DNA from: Desulfonatronum thioautotrophicum
Lineage (GTDB): Bacteria; Desulfobacterota; Desulfovibrionia; Desulfovibrionales; Desulfonatronaceae
Length of the DNA: 64,000 nt
Assembly: GCF_000934745.1 (NCBI RefSeq)
Contig: NZ_JYNO01000001.1
Coordinates: forward strand, 744,001 to 808,000
Direction of reading: 5' to 3'
Shown: piece after piece, positions 25,452 to 34,171 of the stretch
How the letters are laid out: the number at the start of each line of letters is the position of its first letter
Position numbering within the stretch: the stretch's first letter is position 1
Translations under genes and position numbers: made by a program
The notes under the pieces: model-generated
What the model was told of the DNA's origin: nothing
The model's input: only the letters and a program-made list of their open reading frames with translations
The model's database searches: none

Positions 25452-27860
25452 TCAAATGGAGAAGACCAATGTCCGGTCCGAGGTGTCCTGGATGCGGAAG
25501 TTGGCGGCTTCGATTTCCCGGCGCAGGGTGTCGGCTGTGGCGAAGTCCTTTTCGCGACGGGCGGTTTGACGTCGGGTGCAGAGGTCGCGAATGTGGTCCG
25601 GCAGGTCGGAGGGGCGGAGGGGGACGCTGGTCCAGTCCAGAACGCCCAGTACGGCATCGAGATGCCGGAACAGGTCGATGCAGGCGGAAGCCTCGCATCC
25701 GGAGAGACGGCCCTGGTTGATCGCGGTGTTGATCTCCCGGGTGCACTGAAACATTGCCGGCCAGAACAGGGGCAGGTTGAGATCGTCTTCCAGGCAGTCC
25801 GTCAAGGCTTGCTTGACGTTGAATACTGTTTGTCCAATGGATCGGTCGACGTTCACCCCAATGCTGGAGACGGGTTCGGGAGGTCGGGTTTGACGGGAGG
25901 CGGCTTCGTCTTCGGAGACATGCTCCGGAGCGAGGGTGTGCAGTCGGACGAGGGTTTGTTGCAGGCGTTGCCAGTTCTTGAGCCACATCCCCAGGTTGTC
26001 CGGGGAGCAGCACAGTGCCGTGTGATAGGAGCTGGAGAGTAGCCAGAATCGGAGAGCCAGAGGCGGCATGTCCTTGTCGAGCAGTGACGTGACGGTGCAC
26101 CGCTGCTCCGGTTCGGAACAGACCGCGGACTGGGCGGTGATCCAGGCTTGAGGCTGGGCCATGCCTACGCCGCGCCAGATGGAGGAGAGGTTTTCCAGGT
26201 GCGGAAAGCGGTGGTCGTCGTCCCCGAGGACCAGGGTCAGTTCCGGTGGCTGGTCATCCAGGACGACTCCGGCCATTTGCAGATACCAGCTTGGACGAAC
26301 GTTGCCCCATTCGGTCTGGAGAAAGAGTCCATCCTTGAGGTCAGCCAGGGAGGTCCGTTTGAGCAGGGTAAAGTCTCTGGGGTTATCCTTGACGTAACCG
26401 TCCAGATCCACGGTCAGTCCGGTGCGCAATTTTTCGGGATCAACGCCCAAAAGATCCCCATACCGCTTGTCCCGGAGGACATCGAAGTAAACGGAGCGCA
26501 GTTTTTCATAGCCGAGTCCCTTGCTCAGGAGCTTGCGGCAGGCCTGGAGCAATGAGGCGATGCATTGTCCTGCCGGACGAAAGTGGGTCTGAGGGGCTAT
26601 GCCCAGACGACCGGCCAGCTCGTGGATTCTGGTCAGGATTTCCCGGCCGGAGGCTTCCAGACTGGCGGATTCTGAGCGGGCGGCAAGGACGGCTCGATCG
26701 TCCAAATCCGCCACGCCCACCAGGATCTCGGCGTGATGGCGCTGCTCGGTGTGCCTTTGGTTCAGAAATCTGGCGACCACATCCAAGAGCACGATCCGGC
26801 GCCATGCTCCAAGATCAGCCCAGTCGTCCAGACTTGGGCCGGGAGTGAAAAGCCTTGTCCCGGTCTTTCCTGGTCGTATTGCTGTCAGCTTGCGCTGTCG
26901 AAGGTCCCGGACCTGGACGCCTTGTTCCTGGGGGGGAGCGAAGAGGGGCGTACTCAGGTAGCGTATTCCGCCGTCCGGGAAGATGGTCACCACCAAGGGG
27001 TGCTGATCCGATGTCGTCGGCCGGCGCTCCCGGTTGTTCAGCTCACAAGCCAACTGGAGTGCTCCGCTAAGCGCGGCGCCGGAACTCATCCCGGCAAAGA
27101 TACCCTCCTGGCTGGCCAATTTGCGACACAAATCAAAGGCGGACTCGTCATCCACGTTCAGAATCCGATCCGGAGCATGTTTGTCATAGATCCCCGGCGG
27201 GTAGGATTCCTGCATGTTTTTCAGGCCCTGAATCTTGTGCCCGGCAAAGGGTTCAACGGCCACGACGCAGATGTCCGGATTGAGTTCCTTCAGTCGTTTC
27301 GTCAAGCCCATCACGGTTCCCGACGTACCCAAAGTGGCCACGACGTGGGTCACCCGCCCTTCGGTCTGATCCCAGATTTCCTGGGCAGTGGTCCGGTAGT
27401 GCGCCGCGATACTGGCCGGATTGTTGAACTGATCCATGAGGACATAGCGATCCGGTTCTTCGCGGTTCAGCCGGTAGGCTTCCTCAATGGCCCCATCCGT
27501 GCTCAGGTGGCCAGGGGTCAGGTGAATGGTCGCTCCGTACGCGAGCATGATCCGCCTGCGCTCTTCCGAGGCGGATTCCGGCATGAGCAGCATCAGCTTG
27601 TATCCCTTGACCGCGCAGACCATGGCCAGGCCGATGCCGGTATTGCCTGAGGTGGCCTCGATGATCACCTTGTCCGGGGTCAGCGTCCCGGAAGCTTCAG
27701 CCTGTTCGATCATGGCCAGGGCAACCCGGTCCTTGATGGAGCCGCCGGGGTTACGCTCCTCCAGTTTGGCCGCGATCCGGACTCCTGCAAAGGGGTTCAG
27801 CTTGTTCAGGCCCACCAGGGGCGTGTTACCGATGAGGGAGAGAACGTGACTGTAAATCAT
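25452..27860 (-). CDS. Cysteine synthase fused to a catalytically degenerate CysRS-like domain
   Basis: The 802-residue protein begins as a normal PLP cysteine synthase: MIYSHVLSLIGNTPLVGL, the PLP lysine K43 in NPGGSIKDR, SGNTGIG near 72 and GTSGTVMG near 180. From about residue 330 to the end it aligns along its length with cysteinyl-tRNA synthetase, ending in the DALR-like LCTRRQTARREKDFATAD helix. The catalytic motifs are gone: the zinc cysteine of CGPTVY is a proline (TPGPS), HIGH is DLGA at 349-352, the WHIECSAM zinc site is WYLQMAGV, and KMSKS is absent. The second half therefore cannot charge tRNA in the usual way and may be regulatory or a scaffold. The start at 27860 matches other cysteine synthases; 27890 is possible. 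Confidence 0.82.
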   Translation of the reverse strand: MIYSHVLSLIGNTPLVGLNKLNPFAGVRIAAKLEERNPGGSIKDRVALAMIEQAEASGTLTPDKVIIEATSGNTGIGLAMVCAVKGYKLMLLMPESASEERRRIMLAYGATIHLTPGHLSTDGAIEEAYRLNREEPDRYVLMDQFNNPASIAAHYRTTAQEIWDQTEGRVTHVVATLGTSGTVMGLTKRLKELNPDICVVAVEPFAGHKIQGLKNMQESYPPGIYDKHAPDRILNVDDESAFDLCRKLASQEGIFAGMSSGAALSGALQLACELNNRERRPTTSDQHPLVVTIFPDGGIRYLSTPLFAPPQEQGVQVRDLRQRKLTAIRPGKTGTRLFTPGPSLDDWADLGAWRRIVLLDVVARFLNQRHTEQRHHAEILVGVADLDDRAVLAARSESASLEASGREILTRIHELAGRLGIAPQTHFRPAGQCIASLLQACRKLLSKGLGYEKLRSVYFDVLRDKRYGDLLGVDPEKLRTGLTVDLDGYVKDNPRDFTLLKRTSLADLKDGLFLQTEWGNVRPSWYLQMAGVVLDDQPPELTLVLGDDDHRFPHLENLSSIWRGVGMAQPQAWITAQSAVCSEPEQRCTVTSLLDKDMPPLALRFWLLSSSYHTALCCSPDNLGMWLKNWQRLQQTLVRLHTLAPEHVSEDEAASRQTRPPEPVSSIGVNVDRSIGQTVFNVKQALTDCLEDDLNLPLFWPAMFQCTREINTAINQGRLSGCEASACIDLFRHLDAVLGVLDWTSVPLRPSDLPDHIRDLCTRRQTARREKDFATADTLRREIEAANFRIQDTSDRTLVFSI

Positions 27861-27931
27861 GGCATTTGCGTGGCACTTGGATGAAACCATGGCGTCGGCA
27901 ACTGAAGACCGCCAGGTTTGTGAAACCAGGC

Positions 27932-28088
27932 CTAGCTGTGTGTTGAAAAAGTACTTATCCTCAGTCCGTTCAAAAATCCCAAGTGCAAGGAGTAAAAAAA
28001 ATCAAGGTAAAAGCGTATTATTCATAACGTGAGAGTTTGAACTTTTTGCTGCGACGCAGCAATTGGGAGTTTTTCAACGGACTGCTAG
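27932..28088. repeat. Palindromic dispersed repeat, copy 2
   Basis: A 157-base element is bounded by CTAGC on both sides. The left side reads CTAGCTGTGTGTTGAAAAAG, and the right side reversed reads CTAGCAGTCCGTTGAAAAAC. A second left arm CAGTCCGTTCAAAAATCCC also pairs with the right end. A small hairpin (TGCTGCGACGCAGCA) lies inside. Arm sequence and order match copy 1 at 17274-17361. It provides the TAG stop of the zinc-ribbon gene and separates it from the cysteine synthase fusion. Confidence 0.6.
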
Positions 28089-28327
28089 AGGTAATCCTGG
28101 TCGATGGCTGCCTTGCCATCGGCGTTGATCAGCTTCAGAAAGCGGGTCATACGTTCGTCCACGGGGACGATGGGAAACTGGTTTTTGCACATGTCGCAAT
28201 GGGCCAGTGAGGCCTGGGTTGGTGAGGCCAGGGGCAGTTCCCGTCCGCAAAAGGGGCACGGATAGAGATAGATGATCTCCATGCGCGCGGGTTTGACCGG
28301 CATTAATGCCTTTTGTCGAGCGTTCAT
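28085..28327 (-). CDS. Small zinc-ribbon protein, unknown function
   Basis: The 80-residue protein has two CxxC pairs (CPFC and CDMC) separated by 17 residues: YPCPFCGRELPLASPTQASLAHCDMCKNQFPIVP. This is a classic four-cysteine zinc ribbon. The rest is short and polar. No partner domain is present, so binding of nucleic acid or protein is possible. The ATG at 28327 gives a compact protein; a longer frame to 28399 would run towards rsfS. The stop codon lies in the palindromic repeat. It is downstream of rsfS on the same strand. Confidence 0.7.
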   Translation of the reverse strand: MNARQKALMPVKPARMEIIYLYPCPFCGRELPLASPTQASLAHCDMCKNQFPIVPVDERMTRFLKLINADGKAAIDQDYL

Positions 28328-28459
28328 GGCGTTTCCATTGGGGTTTGCAGGGTTGGGAGTGCCAAGGAGCATGCTGAAGTCCGCCTCGACAGAGATCAAT
28401 GGACCGTGGACAGCAGCAAGAAAGTGGTATCCTGCCAGAGCTGTTGTGCCAGGTCGATC

Positions 28460-28894
28460 TTAGCTCTGATCGACTGGTTCGGACTGGGAAAGCAGCACGT
28501 GCGCATTGGCCCAGAGGCTGTCCAGATTATAGAATTCCCGACTTTCGTCCTGAAAGATGTGCACGAGGATATCGTTGCCGTCCACGAGAATCCAACGGCC
28601 CTCAGCATGCCCCTCCATGCCCAAATAGACGATGCCCTGTTCAGCATAACGCTCCAAGAGCCAGTCGGCCAGGGCTTGCGCATGGCGGGCGCTTTGTGCC
28701 GTGCAAATGACCATGACGTCCGCCACGGAGGAAAACGGCGTGACATCCAGAACGGTTATGCCCCGAGCCTTTTTTTCCTCCAACCACCCGGCCACGGCCA
28801 GGGCCGTGCTTCGTGTGGTTTCGCTCAGGGCGCCGGGCGTCTCGCGGGGGGGCGTGGTCAGGGTCTGTTTTTTTGTCGCGGGGCGTGTCTTCAT
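28460..28894 (-). CDS. rsfS: Ribosome silencing factor
   Basis: The 144-residue protein matches the RsfS/Iojap family: ITVLDVTPFSSVADVMVICTAQSARHAQALADWLLE followed by EGHAEGRWILVDGNDILVHIFQDESREFYNLDSLW. RsfS binds L14 (uL14) on the large ribosomal subunit and blocks subunit joining when nutrients are low. The first 25 residues are a basic Thr/Pro-rich extension. The protein stands upstream of the zinc-ribbon gene on the same strand. Confidence 0.93.
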   Translation of the reverse strand: MKTRPATKKQTLTTPPRETPGALSETTRSTALAVAGWLEEKKARGITVLDVTPFSSVADVMVICTAQSARHAQALADWLLERYAEQGIVYLGMEGHAEGRWILVDGNDILVHIFQDESREFYNLDSLWANAHVLLSQSEPVDQS

Positions 28895-28973
28895 GGGTAC
28901 GGTTTTGGAAAAATATCCGGTTGCAGATCGTGACGGCTGAGTCGAAAAGGCGTGTCGCTTATCGGGGCTTCGT

Positions 28974-29017
28974 GAAAAAAAACGGGCAAGCCTCCGACGT
29001 TAGAGGAGGATTGCCCG
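28974..29017 (-). terminator. Rho-independent terminator of tatA
   Basis: A hairpin with arms CGGGCAAGCCTCC and GGAGGATTGCCCG spans 28983-29017. On the minus strand it is followed by eight T residues. It lies 70 bases after the tatA stop and before rsfS. Confidence 0.85.
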
Positions 29018-29086
29018 GAAGTTTTGTTTGCGGGGTGATCGGTCGGCGTCAATGGCGGCTCTGAAAAGATTCTTGAAAAAAGCTTT

Positions 29087-29293
29087 TTAGGATTCCTTGG
29101 AGGTTTCCTTGGATTCCGTCGGTTCCTTCTTTTGCGCGGAAACCTCAATTTCTTCCGGCTCAGTGGTTGCCTTCTTGAAATTCTTGATGGCTCGTCCCAT
29201 GCCGGAGCCGATTTCCGGGAGTTTGTTGGCCCCAAAGATGATCAGGATGATCACCAGCACTACAATGAGTTCTGTCATGCCTATTCCAAACAT
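29087..29293 (-). CDS. tatA: Sec-independent translocase TatA/TatE-family subunit
   Basis: The 68-residue protein has the TatA layout: one N-terminal transmembrane helix ([14 protein letters not shown]), a hinge [23 protein letters not shown] that starts the amphipathic helix, and an acidic, lysine-rich tail. TatA forms the pore of twin-arginine export of folded, often cofactor-bearing, proteins such as periplasmic redox enzymes. A strong AAGGAGGAAAT site precedes the ATG. The small gene at 29326 lies 32 bases upstream on the same strand. tatB and tatC are not in this window. Confidence 0.93.
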   Translation of the reverse strand: MFGIGMTELIVVLVIILIIFGANKLPEIGSGMGRAIKNFKKATTEPEEIEVSAQKKEPTESKETSKES

Positions 29294-29325
29294 GCGATTT
29301 CCTCCTTGAGAAACATGGACGGTCC

Positions 29326-29499
29326 TTACTCCGCCTTGGCCGAGAGGTCAATGATTTCGACCAGGAAAACAGGCTTGGCCATCTCTATGGGTTGTGATAT
29401 AGTGACGAAAACCGGCATGCCCGACGATGCTTGGCATGCGTCGAAAACATGCCACACGTCATGTTCTGAGTCAGGCTTGTTTTGCTTTTTCTCCGTCAT
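29326..29499 (-). CDS. Hypothetical 57-aa protein upstream of tatA
   Basis: Starting at 29499 the peptide reads [23 protein letters not shown] and ends [16 protein letters not shown]. It is soluble, acidic and has a coherent strand-helix pattern. I do not recognise it. It shares a strand with tatA and ends 32 bases before it, so it is probably in the same transcript. Confidence is limited by its size. Confidence 0.5.
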   Translation of the reverse strand: MTEKKQNKPDSEHDVWHVFDACQASSGMPVFVTISQPIEMAKPVFLVEIIDLSAKAE

Positions 29500-29905
29500 G
29501 TTGTCCACAACTCCCAAGATTCTTCGTTTCCCAGCCCGGTCGTGCCTTTTTTCCGTCCGGGAGCGTTGCCTCAAGGCCTGGGCATGGCATCCCCTTGGCT
29601 CCGAGGCAATGCAGTGTCGGGTGGTCTCTCACTGGGAAGGTGCCTACGACCAGGTCGTGGAGCAGGCTGACCGGCTGGACTTGTCCGTGGCGGACGCCGG
29701 TGAACTGCTCGGGGAAATTGCAGCGCACCGGCTTGCACCGGGCCTGCTTTGCCGTGCGCATCGGCGCGCAGGGCATGGCGCGGATTTTGATTGCATCTTT
29801 TTACATGGACATTTATGTACACGGGAGATGCCGCCCTGCACCGGCCGGTGCCCAAGTTACGCGGCGCATCCTGACAGACCGTTCGAACAACCGGAGTCTC
29901 TTTGA
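29498..29905 (+). CDS. Hypothetical 135-aa protein, uncertain coding
   Basis: A frame from an ATG at 29498 to TGA at 29905 ends two bases before the next gene's ATG, a spacing typical of operons. The central part (MQCRVVSHWEGAYDQVVEQADRLDLSVADAGELLGEIAAHRL) looks like genuine helical protein with GC-rich third codon positions. The ends look less natural, so the true start may lie near 29608. No family is recognised. If it is not coding, the gap upstream of 29908 would be about 400 bases with only promoter function. Confidence 0.42.
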   Translation: MLSTTPKILRFPARSCLFSVRERCLKAWAWHPLGSEAMQCRVVSHWEGAYDQVVEQADRLDLSVADAGELLGEIAAHRLAPGLLCRAHRRAGHGADFDCIFLHGHLCTREMPPCTGRCPSYAAHPDRPFEQPESL

Positions 29906-29907
29906 AT

Positions 29908-30897
29908 ATGCCCGATACCCAAGAGGGTACGCCCCCGCCTCTTGAATCCTTCGATAACGCATCCGGCGAGGTCGCGCCGGTGACGCACTCCGAACCATCT
30001 TTCGGGACCAAGCAGCCGCAAAAGCAGCCGCAAAAGCAGCCCCTGATGCTCGTCGTTCCGTGGCTCCACCTCGAGATGGAGCCGGTTGCGCTTCCGGCTG
30101 AAGCACTTTTCTTTGACCCCGGCCTGCATCCGTTGGCTGGTCCGGATAATGGTATGGTAAATGATTCCCGCAGGGTGCCTGGCCGGTGGCGTCCCGTTGC
30201 AGTACCGCTTTCCGAAGGCATGGCCACGGCGTTTCTCCGCGAAGCCACCGTATTCGCGCGAGAACACGGTGCCGGCCGGGCCATGCTCAGCGCCAACGCC
30301 CTGACGGGAAATGATTTTTATGCCGGTTCGGCTCTTTCCATTCAATCCGAATTGACCGGAGGAACGCCGTCTCGAGACAACCCGGCGGTACGGTACCAGC
30401 AGCTGCTTTTGCTGGCCTGGCAGATGGAAGAGCAGGATTTGGAACTCCGAAAGTTGCAACACCTCATTGATACCGGGTGGCAAAAGCTGGATTCGGCCCT
30501 GGGCGTGGAGGATTCCGAGGGGATCAATGGATTTTCCGAGGATCGCTCTCCGGTGATTTCCGCGAACCGGGAGACAGTTGTCCCCTGGCGCCTGGTGCTG
30601 GAGGCCATGCTTTTTTTTGCTCCGCAAGGAACGCTGCTGGTGACCTCGCACCGGGAGATCATCGAATCCCTGGAGGATGTCCCAGACGACCCAATGGAGA
30701 GCTTCACCGGCGATTTTGCGCAAGCCCTCTCCCATATTCGGGCCAAGGCGGTAAGAATGGTTCGCGCCCCTGGCTGGAAACTGATTGGTGCAACACGGTG
30801 TCCCGCAGGAAAACCCTGGCTGGAGCGCGTTTTTTTTCTGGCCTGTCTTCAGAACGACGAGTCCGGTACCGGCTCCGACTCAAGTGGACGCGCATGA
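29908..30897 (+). CDS. Hypothetical 329-aa protein
   Basis: The protein has a Pro/Gln-rich N-terminus with a nine-base internal repeat (QPQKQPQKQP near residue 35) and then a mixed alpha/beta body with segments PVAVPLSEGMATAFLREA, YQQLLLLAWQMEEQDLELRKL and VPWRLVLEAMLFFAPQGTLLVTSHREI. No signal peptide or membrane helix is clear. I cannot name a family. Its stop overlaps the HAD phosphatase start (ATGA), so the two are translated in a coupled way. It may be specific to this bacterial order. Confidence 0.7.
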   Translation: MPDTQEGTPPPLESFDNASGEVAPVTHSEPSFGTKQPQKQPQKQPLMLVVPWLHLEMEPVALPAEALFFDPGLHPLAGPDNGMVNDSRRVPGRWRPVAVPLSEGMATAFLREATVFAREHGAGRAMLSANALTGNDFYAGSALSIQSELTGGTPSRDNPAVRYQQLLLLAWQMEEQDLELRKLQHLIDTGWQKLDSALGVEDSEGINGFSEDRSPVISANRETVVPWRLVLEAMLFFAPQGTLLVTSHREIIESLEDVPDDPMESFTGDFAQALSHIRAKAVRMVRAPGWKLIGATRCPAGKPWLERVFFLACLQNDESGTGSDSSGRA

Positions 30898-31553
30898 GGA
30901 CCGGCCCAAGTCACGTTGCCGACCCTGGACTCAAGGGAATCGTCCTGGACTGCGACGGCGTGATCCTGGATTCATTCCAGGCCAATTCCGTCTTTTACAA
31001 TACCCTGCGGCGGGGAGTGGGGCTACCGCCCATGAGTACCGAGGAAGCAGCCTACGTGCACAGCCATTCGGTGCACGAATCCTTGCGACGGATCATACCC
31101 GCCGAACTTCGGGATGACCTGGAAGCCGTAAAAAAACAGATCCGCTATACGGATCTGATGCCCTACCTCCAACTGGAGCCGGGATTGGAGCGATTTCTGA
31201 GAACGGCTCGCTCCAAAGGACTCCGTTTGGCCATTTGCACCAACCGGACCGACACCATGGGAACGATTCTGGACCACTATCACCTGTCTGGTTTTTTTTA
31301 TCCCGTGGAGACAGCGGCAACGGTGACCTTTCCCAAGCCGCATCCCGAAGGGTTGAACAAGATTCTCGACAAGTGGAGGCTTAGTCGTTCGGAGATCGCC
31401 TTTATCGGCGACTCTGCCGTGGACGAGCAGACTGCGGCATCGGCAAGGGTCCGCTTTTGGACCTACAAGAACGAACGGTTGCGTGCTCACGTCCTGATTC
31501 CAAGCTTCGACGCGCTCAGCCGGTGGCTGCTGAAGCGCGACCGAGTCATCTGA
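30894..31553 (+). CDS. HAD-superfamily phosphatase (phosphoglycolate phosphatase-like)
   Basis: The 219-residue protein has the four HAD motifs: VLDCDGVILDS near residue 17 (nucleophile aspartate), ICTNRT near 103, KPHPEGL near 142 and FIGDSAVDEQTA near 163. A helical cap lies between motifs 1 and 2. The family dephosphorylates small phosphorylated metabolites such as 2-phosphoglycolate; the substrate cannot be fixed here. The ATG overlaps the stop of the preceding gene. Confidence 0.85.
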   Translation: MRTGPSHVADPGLKGIVLDCDGVILDSFQANSVFYNTLRRGVGLPPMSTEEAAYVHSHSVHESLRRIIPAELRDDLEAVKKQIRYTDLMPYLQLEPGLERFLRTARSKGLRLAICTNRTDTMGTILDHYHLSGFFYPVETAATVTFPKPHPEGLNKILDKWRLSRSEIAFIGDSAVDEQTAASARVRFWTYKNERLRAHVLIPSFDALSRWLLKRDRVI

Positions 31554-31581
31554 AACAAGCCAGAACCTCCAAGGAGGCTAA

Positions 31582-31881
31582 ATGGGTCTCACGGCCAACT
31601 TTATTTACGCAGTGGCGTTTGTCCTGAACTCGATCCTGACCGTCTATTTCTGGATCGTAATCATTTCCGCCCTGATGTCCTGGATCAATCCCGACCCCTA
31701 CAATCCAATCGTCCGCACCCTGCGCTCGCTCACCGAGCCGGTCTTCCACAAGGTCAGGAGCGTGATACCGTTCATCGTGGTCGGCGGATTGGATCTCTCC
31801 CCCATTGCCGTGTTGTTGGGGATCAGGTTCGTGCAAATTTTCGTGGTTCAGTCGCTCTACCAGTTTGCCGCGGGGATGTAG
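31582..31881 (+). CDS. YggT-family membrane protein
   Basis: The 99-residue protein has two hydrophobic segments (about 5-35 and 60-90) and the YggT motif SWINPDPYNPIVRTLRSLTEPVFHKVRSVIP between them. YggT proteins sit in the inner membrane and are linked to osmotic tolerance and cell-division or shape functions in other bacteria. An AAGGAGG site lies six bases upstream of the ATG. The DUF167 gene follows after five bases, a pairing that is common for these families. Confidence 0.9.
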   Translation: MGLTANFIYAVAFVLNSILTVYFWIVIISALMSWINPDPYNPIVRTLRSLTEPVFHKVRSVIPFIVVGGLDLSPIAVLLGIRFVQIFVVQSLYQFAAGM

Positions 31882-31886
31882 CCGCC

Positions 31887-32216
31887 GTGGTCCCCTTCGC
31901 CGACCGAATCCTTCATGGCGCGTCAAGGGGGTGGCTACTGACCGTCTGGGTCCAGCCCGGTGCAAAGAAAAACGAGGTTGTCGGGGTTCTTGATGGTCGA
32001 CTGAAACTGCGGATCGCTGCTCGCCCCGTGGAGAACAAGGCCAATATTGCCTTGACCGGGTTTGTTGCCGAGCAGCTGGGATTGCGTCGCAACCAGGTGG
32101 AACTGATTGTTGGGGCGACAGGCAGAAAAAAGATGTTGCGGATTATCGCGGAAAGGGAACCCGATTGGGAGCGTCTGGCTCCCACGGGCAAAGAAGGAAC
32201 ACGGACGAACTCATGA
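31887..32216 (+). CDS. DUF167 (YggU) family protein
   Basis: The 109-residue protein carries the DUF167 core: LTVWVQPGAKKNEVVGVLDGRLKLRIAARPVENKANIALTGFVAEQLGL followed by ELIVGATGRKKMLRI. The fold is small alpha/beta and the function unknown; the gene is nearly always next to yggT, as here. The start is GTG at 31887, five bases after the yggT stop, which implies a shared transcript. Confidence 0.9.
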   Translation: MVPFADRILHGASRGWLLTVWVQPGAKKNEVVGVLDGRLKLRIAARPVENKANIALTGFVAEQLGLRRNQVELIVGATGRKKMLRIIAEREPDWERLAPTGKEGTRTNS

Positions 32217-32229
32217 AGGAGTGATGCCC

Positions 32230-32460
32230 ATGGAACAGCATGAAGTGGAACTCATTACCCAGCTGGTGGCCCAAAACGAGGAACTTGCCGCATTGTGGAA
32301 CGATCACCAGGAATATGAGAAGCAGTTGGCCAGGTTCGAGGGTAAGCCCTATCTCTCCCCAGCGGAGGATGCGGAATTGAAGCTCCTGAAAAAAAAGAAG
32401 CTGGCCGGAAAGACAAAAATTCAGTTCATCCTGGATGAGCATCGAAAATCGGAGGCGTAA
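32230..32460 (+). CDS. YdcH/DUF465-like small coiled-coil protein
   Basis: The 76-residue, highly charged helical protein ([22 protein letters not shown]... [36 protein letters not shown]) matches the YdcH/DUF465 group, in which a short helical hairpin ends in a lysine-rich LKKKKL-x-xK motif. Function is unknown. The ATG at 32230 sits eight bases after AGGAG; an ATG at 32224 is too close to it. It lies two bases before ilvB, so it leads the branched-chain operon or its transcript. Confidence 0.8.
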   Translation: MEQHEVELITQLVAQNEELAALWNDHQEYEKQLARFEGKPYLSPAEDAELKLLKKKKLAGKTKIQFILDEHRKSEA

Positions 32461-32462
32461 TC

Positions 32463-34157
32463 ATGGAACGCACGGGGGCGCAAATCCTGCTGGAATGCCT
32501 GCGCCAGGAGGGTGTGGACTCAATCTTTGGATTTCCCGGTGGCGCGGTGATCGATATCTACCATCACCTGCCGGATTATCCATCGCTCCGGCATTTTCTG
32601 GTCCGCCACGAACAGGGGGCCATTCATGCCGCGGACGGCTATGCCCGGGCAACAGGGCAGGTCGGGGTCTGTCTGGTCACCAGTGGACCCGGCGCAACGA
32701 ATACGGTCACTGGAATTGCCACGGCCTACATGGACTCTATCCCTGTGGTCATCATCACCGGCCAGGTCCCTACGCCGCTGATCGGCAATGACGCATTCCA
32801 GGAGGTGGACATCGTCGGCATCTCTCGGCCTTGCGTGAAGCATAATTACCTGGTCAAGGACGTGAAGGATCTGGCCTGGATCATCAAGCAGGCATTCTAC
32901 CTGGCCCGGACTGGACGTCCGGGCCCGGTCCTCGTGGATCTGCCCAAGGACGTGCTGCAGGCCAAGACCCTTTTCGAGTACCCTGAGTCCATCTCCATGC
33001 GGAGCTACAACCCCAACCTGGCTCCCAACCGTCGTCAAGTGCGCAAGGCTACGGAACTGCTGCGTCGCAGCCAACGCCCCCTGGTGTATTCAGGAGGGGG
33101 AGTGATTTCTTCGGATGCCGCCGAGGAGTTGACGTGGCTTTGCCGCAATTTACGCATTCCGGTCACGTCCACGTTGATGGGCCTCGGGGCTTTCCCTGGC
33201 GACGATCCCTTATGGCTGGGCATGCTGGGCATGCATGGCACCTATGCCGCAAATATGGCCGTGGGCCATACGGATTTGCTCTTGGCGGTGGGCGCACGGT
33301 TTGACGATCGAGTGACCGGCAAGATCAGCTCTTTCGCTCCGGCGGCTCAGGTGGTGCACATTGACGTGGATCCAACATCCATCCGTAAGAACGTCAACGT
33401 GGATGTGCCCATCGTGGCTGACTGTCGCCTGGCTTTGCGCGGAATCCGCGAGGAGTTGGAAATCTGCCCGGATCTGCCGGACTGGAACACGGTCCACCAG
33501 CCCTGGCTGGACCAGCTTGCCGAGTGGCAACGTAATCATCCCGTACGCTATACGTACGCGGATGAACCAATCAAACCGCAGTTTGTGGTGGAGAAAATCT
33601 ACGAGTTGACCAAGGGCGAGGCGATCATCACCACCGAGGTGGGGCAGAATCAGATGTGGGCGGCCCAGTTTTCGCGGTTTCATCGCCCCAGGACGTTTCT
33701 GACCTCCGGCGGTCTGGGAACCATGGGCTACGGCTTTCCAGCGGCCATCGGGGCCCAGGTGGCCTTTCCGGACAGGCTGGTGATCGATATCGCCGGTGAC
33801 GGGTCCATCCAGATGAACATCCAGGAAATGGCCACCGCGGTGAGCTACAACATTCCCGTGAAAATTGTGATCCTGAACAACGGCTATCTGGGGATGGTCA
33901 GACAGTGGCAGGAGCTCTTTTACGCCAGGAATTACTGCGCCACCTGCATGCATCTCAATCCGGATTTCGTGAAGCTGGCGGAAGCCTACGGTGCGGCCGG
34001 GTTCCGGGTGACCAAGGCCGCGGATGTGGAACGAGTGCTCAAGGAAGCCTTTGCGGTTCCTGGGCCGGCCATTGTCGACGTGGTGGTGGAGCCTGAAGAA
34101 AACGTCTATCCCATGGTTCCGGCCGGCGCCGCGCTGACCGACATGCTGCTGGTGTAA
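32463..34157 (+). CDS. ilvB: Acetolactate synthase, large (catalytic) subunit
   Basis: The 564-residue protein has the thiamine-diphosphate enzyme layout: the catalytic glutamate in [16 protein letters not shown] near residue 49, the FAD-binding middle domain, and the ThDP motif [29 protein letters not shown] near 450. It condenses two pyruvates, or pyruvate with 2-oxobutyrate, at the first common step of valine, leucine and isoleucine synthesis. GGAGG lies seven bases upstream of the ATG. ilvN follows after 14 bases and ilvC further on. Confidence 0.95.
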   Translation: MERTGAQILLECLRQEGVDSIFGFPGGAVIDIYHHLPDYPSLRHFLVRHEQGAIHAADGYARATGQVGVCLVTSGPGATNTVTGIATAYMDSIPVVIITGQVPTPLIGNDAFQEVDIVGISRPCVKHNYLVKDVKDLAWIIKQAFYLARTGRPGPVLVDLPKDVLQAKTLFEYPESISMRSYNPNLAPNRRQVRKATELLRRSQRPLVYSGGGVISSDAAEELTWLCRNLRIPVTSTLMGLGAFPGDDPLWLGMLGMHGTYAANMAVGHTDLLLAVGARFDDRVTGKISSFAPAAQVVHIDVDPTSIRKNVNVDVPIVADCRLALRGIREELEICPDLPDWNTVHQPWLDQLAEWQRNHPVRYTYADEPIKPQFVVEKIYELTKGEAIITTEVGQNQMWAAQFSRFHRPRTFLTSGGLGTMGYGFPAAIGAQVAFPDRLVIDIAGDGSIQMNIQEMATAVSYNIPVKIVILNNGYLGMVRQWQELFYARNYCATCMHLNPDFVKLAEAYGAAGFRVTKAADVERVLKEAFAVPGPAIVDVVVEPEENVYPMVPAGAALTDMLLV

Positions 34158-34171
34158 AGGAGGCTCTCCCA

